Below are positions 1 through 6,274 of a stretch of 12,730 bases of DNA, piece by piece. The stretch covers positions 1 to 12,730 of the forward strand of contig CAYZZK010000015.1 in assembly GCA_964483045.1 (NCBI GenBank), in the 5' to 3' direction. Position 1 is the first letter of the stretch. Each line of letters starts with the position of its first letter. The DNA comes from JBBTYG01 sp964483045. GTDB lineage: Bacteria; Patescibacteriota; Minisyncoccia; UBA6257; 2-01-FULL-56-20. A model generated the notes under the pieces. That model had not been told where the DNA came from, searched no databases, and saw only the letters and a list, made by a program, of their open reading frames with translations. Both the position numbers and the translations under genes were made by a program.

Positions 1-4
1 ATCC

Positions 5-127
5 TTACCTGCGCCTTGTATGTTTGCTTGTCGGATGCGACGGCTTCAGGCCGTAAAACTTCGTCAGGTTTAGATATTTTGGCTCTGGCTGCTTTCTTTT
101 CCGCTTACGCGCGATTGTGACTTTCAT
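5..127 (-). CDS. Small, very basic 40-residue protein of unknown function
   Basis: This minus-strand reading frame runs from ATG at 127 to TAA at 7-5 and encodes 40 residues, beginning MKVTIARKRKRKQPEPKY and ending KHTRRR. By my count 14 of 40 residues are Lys or Arg and only one is acidic. An AGGAG Shine-Dalgarno lies five bases before the ATG, the clearest such site in the window, which supports a real gene despite its size. There is no membrane segment. The charge suggests binding to RNA, ribosome or DNA, but I do not recognise the family and assign no function. It is divergent from the 295 gene, separated by 167 bases. It is easily missed by gene callers with a length cut-off. Confidence 0.6.
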   Translation of the reverse strand: MKVTIARKRKRKQPEPKYLNLTKFYGLKPSHPTSKHTRRR

Positions 128-161
128 GAGATCTCCTTTCTCGCCGTTTATTTTTTGTCTG

Positions 162-195
162 CTGCTGCAGCTCCTGCTGTAGGAATTATTTTTTT
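162..195 (+). terminator. Hairpin followed by a T-run in the divergent intergenic region
   Basis: Positions 162-170 can pair with 174-182 around a CTC loop. The stem has eight pairs, one of them G-U, with a T-T mismatch in the middle. It is followed by AATTA and a run of seven T at 189-195. On the plus strand this resembles a weak intrinsic terminator, yet no plus-strand gene is seen upstream; it could stop antisense transcription. On the minus strand the same hairpin would lie in the 5' leader of the 40-residue gene. The role is unclear. Confidence 0.25.
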
Positions 196-258
196 CAAGT
201 TGCGAAATTACACTCTAATATAGGTAAGTATTTTGTGCAATTTTATTTTTTACATTGC

Positions 259-287
259 TTTACTGGGCATCCTAATTCAGATACCAT
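259..287 (+). promoter_or_regulatory. Putative leaderless promoter of the gmhB-like gene
   Basis: TTTACT (259-264) and TACCAT (282-287) are 17 bases apart and each matches 4 of 6 consensus positions. The -10-like box ends 7 bases before ATG 295, so transcription would begin at or next to the start codon. There is no Shine-Dalgarno. The same geometry recurs at five other genes here. Confidence 0.45.
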
Positions 288-294
288 AAGCCAT

Positions 295-792
295 ATGCCG
301 CTTACGAAAGTTATTTTTTTGGATCGGGACGGAGTAATCAACGAACGGGCTCGTGAGCATGAATACATTAAGCGATGGGAAGATTTTAAATTTCTCCCCG
401 GGGCGATGGAAGCGATTCAGCTTCTTAAAAAAAGCGGCTGCCGGATTTTTATTATCACCAATCAAGCCGGCATTGCCCGCGGATTTATGACCGAGGAAGA
501 TGTGAAACAGATTCACGCGAACATGCAGCAGGAACTCGCAAAGCGTGGCGCCGCGGTGGATGGAATTTACTATTGTCCGCACGGCAAGGACGAAGGATGT
601 CCGTGCCGAAAGCCCAATCCCGGTTTGCTTTTGCGGGCGGCGGAAGAGCACGGGATTCATTTGGCTGACGCCCTGTTTATCGGCGACGACGAAAAAGATA
701 TGCTGGCGGGGCAGAGAGCGGGGTGCAAGACAATTTGGCTTAAGCCGCCCCAAACGCTTCTCGATATTGCAAAGCAGATTTTGAATAAATAG
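295..792 (+). CDS. gmhB: HAD-IIIA phosphatase, GmhB-type (D-glycero-D-manno-heptose 1,7-bisphosphate 7-phosphatase)
   Basis: The product removes the 7-phosphate from heptose 1,7-bisphosphate in the cytoplasm, on the way to ADP- or GDP-heptose. With the start at 295 it has 165 residues and opens MPLTKVIFLDRDGVIN, the HAD motif I with nucleophile D10 and acid/base D12. Motif II is TNQ at 55-57, the zinc-loop residues are C94, H96, C102 and C104 followed by RKPNPG, and the acidic motif IV is GDDEKD at 130-135. The Cys-His-Cys-Cys loop is typical of GmhB and of the related histidinol-phosphatase domain of HisB; HAD-IIIA is certain, the exact substrate less so. An in-frame ATG at 235 would add 20 residues lying before motif I that do not look like part of the fold; the promoter-like geometry also favours 295. 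Alpha versus beta anomer specificity cannot be read here. No other heptose-pathway gene is visible in the window. Confidence 0.85.
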   Translation: MPLTKVIFLDRDGVINERAREHEYIKRWEDFKFLPGAMEAIQLLKKSGCRIFIITNQAGIARGFMTEEDVKQIHANMQQELAKRGAAVDGIYYCPHGKDEGCPCRKPNPGLLLRAAEEHGIHLADALFIGDDEKDMLAGQRAGCKTIWLKPPQTLLDIAKQILNK

Positions 793-808
793 GGCTTGGA
801 GGTACTAT
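781..808 (+). promoter_or_regulatory. Putative leaderless promoter of the O-antigen ligase-like gene
   Basis: TTGAAT (781-786), a 16-base spacer and TACTAT (803-808) end 7 bases before ATG 816. The -35-like box overlaps the last codons of the previous gene. A GGAGG at 798-802 could be read as a Shine-Dalgarno, but it is 13 bases from the ATG, which is too far for efficient use, so the promoter reading is at least as good. Confidence 0.45.
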
Positions 809-815
809 TAAACAC

Positions 816-2159
816 ATGTCTCCGTCTTCTTCGCCAAGCGTTTTTTTAGAAAAAGAACTGAAAATAGATGCGGCAGAAGCCGTTTCGGGTAAGATAAAAA
901 TTTTCATCAGATATTGCATGCCGCTCGCGGCATTTTTTTTGATTTTGCGGACGGGTTATTCCGTAAAAGTTTTCGAATTGCTCGCGGTGATCATGGGAGC
1001 GGCTCTTTGTATGGATACTGAAGCGCGAAACGCTTTCCGGAAAATCTGGCCGCGAGCGCGGGTATATGCGGCATGCGGCATTCTTTTGGTTGCGCTTGTG
1101 GCTGCAGCTCAAGCGCAAGTTTATTTCTGGTTCGGTATTTCAACTATTAACGCTGAAACATTGGTAAATTTTATTCGATTGATTTTCAATTTATATATTT
1201 TTTTTCTCACGGCATTTATCGTCTATTACGACAAGAAGACCATCCTACCGATATGTGGCGCGATGCTTATTTCCCCTTTATTCATTTTGCCTGCGCATTG
1301 GGATTTTAGAGAAGGGGTGTACATCAGTGGGGGGCGTCTTACCGGGTTTCTGCAAACGCCGATCATGTTTGGCTTTTGGATGGCTGCTATTTTCATTATC
1401 GGGATCGGGCTTTCGATGAGCTTCAAGCAGTTGTGGAAGAAATTTGTTGTTGTCGCGCTGCTTGTCGTCGTTTCTAATTTCATTTTCTGGTCGGCTTCCC
1501 GGGCGGCGTGGCTTGCCGTCGCAATCGGATTGACGTTATTTCTGCTTTTTTATGCCGGGCAAAGAAAGTGGCGTAGCGTAGGAGCGCTTGTTTTAATTTG
1601 TCTTATAACAATCTCCTTGGGCTACGCGTTTTTGCCGCACCAGGAGCTCAAGATGAAGGAGTACGTTGGAAATAGATTATTAAACTTTGCGACGAGTATT
1701 GCGACTCTGCGCCCCAATGACGTGCAATCTCAAATTCAAACTCGCGCGTGGCCGGAAGTCCTTGGCTTTGTCGCTTCTCATCCGCTCGGAGTCGGCTTTA
1801 ACGGCGTTTCCGGAAATGCAGATCGCGACAGTTCCGGCCCAGAGGCACATCTGCCTTCAAACAATTCATTTCTCGAAGTCGCCCTCTATGGAGGATGGGG
1901 AGCGCTGTGTATGTTTCTTTTCATTCTCTGCAAACTGGGCTTCGAAGCCGTGCGCGCGATGTATAAAACCGCGTTGCGCCCTCTTCCCGATATGTCGGTA
2001 GCATTGTTTATTGTCGGAGTCGTTGTGATTGTCGATATTTTCTTTACCAACGCTTTTCTTTGGAGACATGTTTGGTTTCTCTTGGGCATGGCGCTTGGCG
2101 TCGTGTGGCTTTCAGAACCTATCCGAGCCCCTCTCGCTTTGCCGCAGGGCCGCGTATAA
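816..2159 (+). CDS. O-antigen ligase / polymerase family membrane protein (Wzy_C-like)
   Basis: A 447-residue polytopic membrane protein with about 11-12 hydrophobic segments, for example near 36-46, 52-66, 83-105, 119-137, 183-203, 209-225, 232-247, 255-272, 360-375, 395-412 and 418-432. The pattern fits the WaaL/Wzy/PglL superfamily: SASRAAW at 226-232 in mid-protein, then a long extracytoplasmic loop at about 275-355 carrying an Arg-Trp (TRAWPE), HPLGVGFNG, and H345 in AHLPSNNSFLE. That last stretch is the usual H-x-x-H/N-N-x-x-L-E ligase signature in a variant form. Such proteins transfer or polymerise lipid-linked glycans outside the membrane, onto lipid A, another glycan, or Ser/Thr of proteins. 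Which acceptor applies cannot be decided from sequence. It lies between gmhB and the YIDPG gene, consistent with glycan assembly. Confidence 0.8.
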   Translation: MSPSSSPSVFLEKELKIDAAEAVSGKIKIFIRYCMPLAAFFLILRTGYSVKVFELLAVIMGAALCMDTEARNAFRKIWPRARVYAACGILLVALVAAAQAQVYFWFGISTINAETLVNFIRLIFNLYIFFLTAFIVYYDKKTILPICGAMLISPLFILPAHWDFREGVYISGGRLTGFLQTPIMFGFWMAAIFIIGIGLSMSFKQLWKKFVVVALLVVVSNFIFWSASRAAWLAVAIGLTLFLLFYAGQRKWRSVGALVLICLITISLGYAFLPHQELKMKEYVGNRLLNFATSIATLRPNDVQSQIQTRAWPEVLGFVASHPLGVGFNGVSGNADRDSSGPEAHLPSNNSFLEVALYGGWGALCMFLFILCKLGFEAVRAMYKTALRPLPDMSVALFIVGVVVIVDIFFTNAFLWRHVWFLLGMALGVVWLSEPIRAPLALPQGRV

Positions 2160-2160
2160 C

Positions 2161-2189
2161 TTCACATATACTATTGATTTTGATATCAT
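2161..2189 (+). promoter_or_regulatory. Putative promoter, TTCACA-N17-TATCAT with extended -10
   Basis: This is the best promoter match in the window. TTCACA (2161-2166) matches 5 of 6 consensus bases, the spacer is 17, and TGA TATCAT (2181-2189) is an extended -10. The hexamer ends 7 bases before ATG 2197. It begins two bases after the stop codon of the ligase-like gene and would drive the 2197-2404 pair. Confidence 0.6.
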
Positions 2190-2196
2190 TGCTCAC

Positions 2197-2397
2197 ATGT
2201 CGGATTCACGCGGCGGTTCAGAGGACGAAGAGATAACGGAGCAGCTTATTGCGTTGGGGTATATCGATCCTGGGGCCGGAAGTTCGATGTGGCAGATTGT
2301 TTTGGCCGGTTTCTTTAGGATGAGCGACGGCTTGAGATCGGGAATCAGAAAAATTTTTGGTACACGGAAGACGCGCGGAGAGGAAGAAACGGACTAA
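2197..2397 (+). CDS. Small YIDPG-motif protein, partner of the sulfatase-like enzyme
   Basis: The frame is open from 2029, but the true start is probably 2197, directly behind the promoter and outside the previous gene, giving 66 residues. An acidic 20-residue head is followed by GYIDPGAGSSMWQIVLAGFF (21-40) and a basic tail RKIFGTRKTR. From memory, small proteins with a YIDPG(T)GS motif followed by a hydrophobic helix are found next to sulfatase-fold and methyltransferase-like genes in many bacteria; no function is established that I know of. Here the hydrophobic part is short, with Arg41 and Asp44 interrupting it, so a full membrane span is doubtful and an amphipathic membrane-surface helix is possible. 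Only 6 bases separate it from the next gene. Confidence 0.65.
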   Translation: MSDSRGGSEDEEITEQLIALGYIDPGAGSSMWQIVLAGFFRMSDGLRSGIRKIFGTRKTRGEEETD

Positions 2398-2403
2398 GGC
2401 GTT

Positions 2404-3822
2404 ATGGATGCACTCGCCTCGCTTTTGAGACCTCTAGAATCCCGCCTCGGCATCATGAATTCCAAAAGAATAAAGCCGAACATTATTCACATCACGTTCG
2501 ATTGCGTGCGGCCCGACCATTTCGGCATCGCCGGGTACAAAAAAAACGTAACGCCGTTTTTGGATTCCGTCGCGCGCCAGGGATTGCGGTATAAAAATGC
2601 TTTTTCGCTCGGTCCCGGCTCTTCGGTTTCTTTCGTCGGGATGTTTACGTCCACGTATCCGCTGGATTACGGCGGGTATTCGTATATCGATCGGCCGCGC
2701 GTGATGCTCCCGGAAGTGTTGCAGCAAGTCGGATATGCAACCGTTGGCGTGCATTCCTCGCCTTATTTTTCGGAATATTTCGGATACAACCGCGGCTGGA
2801 ACGAATTTAATTTTTTGAGTTACTTTAAGCATCGCGGAGGGCAAACGAGCCCGGGCCTGCGGCGCGGGACGGTGAAGTCGAAGATTTTGAAGGACAGAAC
2901 TGTCGCACATAAATGGCTTGAGAATCATATCCCGATTCTTGCCGTGTTTGCGAAGATCGTTGATCGGCTACTTTTGACCGCGAGAAAAATCGGGAAAGAC
3001 CTGCTTCACTATCTTCCGGCCTCTTTTACGGCGGGAGAGACGAACAACGAAACGGCGAAAGTTCTGGATCGCATGTCCGGGAGGCCGTTGTATCTTTGGG
3101 TGCATTATCTGGATGCGCACATGCCGTACGGGCTTTTTAACCGAAGTGGCAGGGGCTTGTGGAATAAAATCAGATTTCATACGGTGGAAATCCTCGCATT
3201 TTTTTTCGCGCCGTTTCCATCGGTGAATAACTTTTTTGTCCGGTTTTATGAGGATATGTACGACGAATCTTTGAAGTATATGGATCAGAATATCGCGAAG
3301 TTATTCGATATGCTTCGAGAGCGCGGTATTTTGGATCACGAGGCGGTTGTCATATTGCACGCGGATCACGGCGAAGATTTTTTTGAGCATGGCTCGCTCG
3401 GCCATGAGCAGCGGCTTTTTAACGTGAATGTCCGCGTGCCTCTCATCGTATATTCCCCCGGGCGGTTTACTCCCGCGACGATCGAGCAGCCCGTAAGTTT
3501 GATCGACGTCGCCCCTACGATTCTCGAACTTGCCGATATCCAGCCACCCGCCGTATACAGAGGGAAAAGTTTATTCGCTCCGGATGATCGGGACGTGGTC
3601 ATACAGGCATCGGAGAGCGCGGGGAATCTGACCGACAACAAATTTACCGGCATCGCCATTATTTCTGGCGGTTACAAATTTGTTAAGTGGAAGGAAGAAA
3701 AATATTTATATGCACTTACGGATTCCGCCGAGCGCGATAATTTGTATAATGCGCATCGTGATGTCGCGGACAAGCTCGAAGCAAAAGCAATGGCATATGC
3801 TCCGAAAGAGCCGCTCCGCTGA
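2404..3822 (+). CDS. Sulfatase-fold (alkaline phosphatase superfamily) hydrolase or transferase
   Basis: A 472-residue enzyme with the ordered metal-site motifs of the sulfatase family: NIIHITFDCVRPDH at 26-39 (D33), NVTPFLDSVARQG at 48-60, HYLDAHMPYG at 234-243, HADHGEDFFEHGSLGHE at 319-335 (D321, H322, H334), VRVPLIV at 343-349 and DVAPTILELADI at 368-379. The place where sulfatases carry formylglycine-forming CxPSR reads GSSVSF (72-77), so Cys, Pro and Arg are absent and Ser73 or Ser74 would be the nucleophile. This points to phosphate-ester or phospho-transfer chemistry rather than sulfate release, though that is inference. There is no signal peptide, so a cytoplasmic site is likely. AAGG at 2396-2399 is a weak Shine-Dalgarno; a second ATG at 2455 would remove 17 residues before the fold. 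It probably shares a transcript with the 66-residue gene. Confidence 0.85.
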   Translation: MDALASLLRPLESRLGIMNSKRIKPNIIHITFDCVRPDHFGIAGYKKNVTPFLDSVARQGLRYKNAFSLGPGSSVSFVGMFTSTYPLDYGGYSYIDRPRVMLPEVLQQVGYATVGVHSSPYFSEYFGYNRGWNEFNFLSYFKHRGGQTSPGLRRGTVKSKILKDRTVAHKWLENHIPILAVFAKIVDRLLLTARKIGKDLLHYLPASFTAGETNNETAKVLDRMSGRPLYLWVHYLDAHMPYGLFNRSGRGLWNKIRFHTVEILAFFFAPFPSVNNFFVRFYEDMYDESLKYMDQNIAKLFDMLRERGILDHEAVVILHADHGEDFFEHGSLGHEQRLFNVNVRVPLIVYSPGRFTPATIEQPVSLIDVAPTILELADIQPPAVYRGKSLFAPDDRDVVIQASESAGNLTDNKFTGIAIISGGYKFVKWKEEKYLYALTDSAERDNLYNAHRDVADKLEAKAMAYAPKEPLR

Positions 3823-3845
3823 TCATTGGGATTTAAGCGGTTCGA

Positions 3846-3874
3846 TTGAACTTTTAGCGTTTTTCGGGAATCAT
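3846..3874 (+). promoter_or_regulatory. Putative leaderless promoter of the kinase/methyltransferase-like gene
   Basis: TTGAAC (3846-3851), a 17-base spacer and AATCAT (3869-3874) lie in the 58-base gap after the sulfatase-like gene. The -10-like box ends 6 bases before ATG 3881. The -10 lacks the first consensus T, so this is the weakest member of the set. The AGGG just before the ATG is too close to serve as a Shine-Dalgarno. Confidence 0.35.
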
Positions 3875-3880
3875 TAGGGT

Positions 3881-5236
3881 ATGCCTAAAGTCCATTCCGA
3901 GGAATTTTCGGATATTCAGGACGCCGGGTCTTTTCGAGATCCGAGCGGTTTTGTGTTTACAAAGAACGGTGTGCTGTACCGGCAGGTGAACCGAAGCTAT
4001 TCGCGGGCGTTCGATTCTCTTATGAAATCAGGACTCTACGCCGAACTGGTGCGAAAGGGATATATGATCCCGCACGAAGAGGTGAGTATCGCCGGTGCGT
4101 CTCCGGATGCATATAAGATCATCCGGCCCGAGCGCATTCCGTTTATTTCGTATCCATATGAATGGTGCTTCAGCGAACTCAAAGACGCGGCACTCCTTAC
4201 ACTCAAGATTCAAAAGATCGCGCTTCGCTTCGGGATGTGTCTCAAAGATGCTTCGGCTTACAATATTCAATTCAAAGATGGGCACCCGATACTCATTGAT
4301 ACGCTTTCTTTCGACGAGTACAAAGAAGGCATGCCGTGGGTTGCATATCGCCAGTTTTGCGAACATTTCGTAGCGCCGCTTGCTTTGATGAGTCTCACCG
4401 ATGTTCGCCTCAACCAGCTTTTACGCATATACATCGATGGTATTCCGCTTGATCTAGCGAGCAAACTTTTGCCGAGGAAGAGCTGGGTTCGTGCCGCGAC
4501 ATTTTTCCATGTGTATATGCATGCGAAAAGCCAGCGGCGTTTTTCGGAAACAAAGGTGAATCTGAATAAAAAATCCTTCAGCCGCGGCGCCTTAGACGGG
4601 CTTCTGGAAAGTCTTTCGGAAGGAGTGTCTGCCTTTAAATGGAATCCTGTAAGCGAAAAGAGAGAGTACTCAATTGCTATTGCCATCGAAAAAAGTATCG
4701 ATGAACTTCATCCCCATATTATTTGGAACTTCAGTCCTTGCGGAGAGATATCCAAGCAGCGAAAAGGAACGCAAATAGTTCTGTTCCGTAGCGACCCAGC
4801 TTTAGTGGAAACAAAATATCTTTCCGTGCGGCGAGGCGAGACAAATTTACTCCCGCTTATTCTCGATCTAAAAAATCCAAGCCCGGCAATAGGGTGGGCG
4901 AATAAGGAGCGTCTGGCGCTTGTCGAGCGCGGCCCGGCAGATCTGGTTGTGGCACTCGAGTTAATCCAGGATATATGCATTTTAAATAACGTGCCGTTCG
5001 GAATGGCGGCGGAGTTCTTTTCAAAAATCAGCCGGACTCTCATCATAGAATTTGTTCCGAAAGCAGACGCATCGGTTCAGCTGCTCTTAAAAAATCGCGC
5101 CGACATTTTTGATTGGTATGTCAAAGAAAATTTTGAAAAAGAATTCGGGCGCTACTTCGAATTTAGCGATCCATGCACAGTTTTTAATTCGAATGCGGTA
5201 ATATATGTTATGAAGAACAAAGCAGAACCAACATAA
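3881..5236 (+). CDS. Two-part protein: kinase-like N-half, methyltransferase-like C-half with eroded SAM site
   Basis: A 451-residue protein of a family usually annotated as class I SAM-dependent methyltransferase, some members NoeA-like (from memory). The N-half holds SGLYAELVRKGYMIPHEE (50-67), SYPYEW (90-95), LKDASAYNIQF (121-131), PILIDTLSF (136-144) and PWVAYRQFCEHFVAPLALM (152-170). The D-x-x-x-x-N loop at 123-128 and D140 resemble the catalytic and metal-binding sites of protein-kinase-like phosphotransferases; this is my inference. The C-half keeps family landmarks LPLILDLKNPSPAIGWANKE (324-343) and IIEFVPKAD (388-396). The region where the Gly-rich motif I is expected reads IWNFSPCGEIS (281-291), without the acidic residue and the glycines, and the LIHH-like site reads LIQD (361-364). 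SAM binding is therefore doubtful. The next gene follows after 3 bases, and the sulfatase-like pair lies just upstream. Confidence 0.7.
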   Translation: MPKVHSEEFSDIQDAGSFRDPSGFVFTKNGVLYRQVNRSYSRAFDSLMKSGLYAELVRKGYMIPHEEVSIAGASPDAYKIIRPERIPFISYPYEWCFSELKDAALLTLKIQKIALRFGMCLKDASAYNIQFKDGHPILIDTLSFDEYKEGMPWVAYRQFCEHFVAPLALMSLTDVRLNQLLRIYIDGIPLDLASKLLPRKSWVRAATFFHVYMHAKSQRRFSETKVNLNKKSFSRGALDGLLESLSEGVSAFKWNPVSEKREYSIAIAIEKSIDELHPHIIWNFSPCGEISKQRKGTQIVLFRSDPALVETKYLSVRRGETNLLPLILDLKNPSPAIGWANKERLALVERGPADLVVALELIQDICILNNVPFGMAAEFFSKISRTLIIEFVPKADASVQLLLKNRADIFDWYVKENFEKEFGRYFEFSDPCTVFNSNAVIYVMKNKAEPT

Positions 5237-5239
5237 ATC

Positions 5240-6253
5240 ATGCGTATTCATTATTCAACGCCGATTTGGCACGGCGGGTTTCATAAATTCTTTTCCGGCG
5301 CGCTTATGTCTTTGGGCCACGATGTGCGGCTTTTCGACGAAGGAGGAACGCCGCGGGAGCGGTTTCTGGGCCGTGTTTTCTCGCGCATTCCGAAATACCA
5401 GTACAGGGGCATAGATCGGGTGCGGGCTATGGTCACGCGCGATTGGCAAAAAGACGTGCACGAGTATCGGCCGGACCTTATCGTGCTGGAGCATACGCCC
5501 AACATTGCCCCGTGGGCCGTCTACGAGGCGAAGCAGCTCGCGCCGATTTTTTATTGGGTAGATTCGCCGCCTGCCGGAGCGCAAGCGCAGGACATGATCG
5601 CGTCTTTGAAATTTGCGACGAAACTATTTACGATCGACCGGACATGGATGACGATTTTGTTCGACAAAAAAGATTATGAGTTTTTGCCGCTCGCTGGAGA
5701 CGAAACGATTTTTGTTCCGAAATCAGTTCCTGAAAGCGAGAAAGAGTACGACGTGGTTTTCGTGGGGAGTATGCCGCCGCAGAGCGGGGACGGGTATCTC
5801 CGCGCTGCCGTTTGCGCGTCTGTTGCCCGGGAACACAAAATCGCGATTTTCGGAGCCGGAGCGGATTATTGGGTGCGCTATTTTCCGGAGCTCAAGAAGT
5901 GCATACATGACGTCCGTATTCCCGACGGGGAGTTGAGCGGTCTCTATAATCGCACGAAAATCGTTTTAAACATCCATTCCACATGGCATTTTTCGTCTGT
6001 TTCCGCGCGAACATATGAAATTGCGCTTACTGGAGCTTTTCAGCTCGTTGACCACCGGAATGATCTCGACGAATTGTTTCCCAAGAATATGTTTGCGACA
6101 TTCCGATCCGCTCACGAAGTGCCGAAACTCGTGGGCGAGTGGCTTAAAAAACCAGCCGAGCGGGAAAAGAAGGCTCTCAAGGCGCGCGAACATGTGCTTG
6201 CGCATCACACGTGGCGGCACCGGGCGGAGAAGATGCTTACGTATTTGAAATAG
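5240..6253 (+). CDS. CgeB-like GT-B glycosyltransferase
   Basis: A 337-residue cytoplasmic protein with two Rossmann-like halves. The N-half begins MRIHYSTPIWHGGFHKFFSG, with DLIVLEHTP at 79-87 and FYWVDSPP at 104-111. The C-half begins YDVVFVGSMPPQSGDGYL (170-187). It continues with IAIFGAGADYW and LSGLYNRTKIVLNIHST (232-248), then VSARTYEIALTGAFQLVDHR (254-273) and DELFP, with a final HTWRHRAEKML. This ending is typical of the CgeB / glycosyl transferases group 1 family, in which the conserved Glu (E260) contacts the sugar nucleotide. Donor and acceptor cannot be read. It begins 3 bases after the previous stop with no Shine-Dalgarno and no -10 box of its own, so it is probably translated from the same mRNA. 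Confidence 0.8.
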   Translation: MRIHYSTPIWHGGFHKFFSGALMSLGHDVRLFDEGGTPRERFLGRVFSRIPKYQYRGIDRVRAMVTRDWQKDVHEYRPDLIVLEHTPNIAPWAVYEAKQLAPIFYWVDSPPAGAQAQDMIASLKFATKLFTIDRTWMTILFDKKDYEFLPLAGDETIFVPKSVPESEKEYDVVFVGSMPPQSGDGYLRAAVCASVAREHKIAIFGAGADYWVRYFPELKKCIHDVRIPDGELSGLYNRTKIVLNIHSTWHFSSVSARTYEIALTGAFQLVDHRNDLDELFPKNMFATFRSAHEVPKLVGEWLKKPAEREKKALKAREHVLAHHTWRHRAEKMLTYLK

Positions 6254-6259
6254 CCGATC

Positions 6260-6268
6260 TGCTATACT
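6260..6268 (+). promoter_or_regulatory. Extended -10 box of the large secreted protein gene
   Basis: TGC TATACT (6260-6268) is an extended -10 with 5 of 6 consensus bases in the hexamer. It ends 6 bases before ATG 6275, in the 21-base gap after the glycosyltransferase. I see no good -35 at normal spacing, which extended -10 promoters can tolerate. No Shine-Dalgarno is present. Confidence 0.5.
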
Positions 6269-6274
6269 CAACTC

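Noticed and set aside
235..294. Upstream 20-residue extension of the GmhB-type protein
   Set aside because: HAD-IIIA proteins begin a few residues before motif I, the extra residues lack similarity to the fold, and the promoter-like boxes would lie inside the coding region.
277..753. 158-residue reading frame on the minus strand
   Set aside because: It lies wholly across the GmhB-type gene, whose HAD motifs are intact. The opposite frame shows no recognisable motif.
2029..2196. Upstream extension of the YIDPG gene by 56 codons
   Set aside because: It would overlap the C-terminal helices of the ligase-like protein out of frame. The promoter and the conserved part of the small protein fit the start at 2197.
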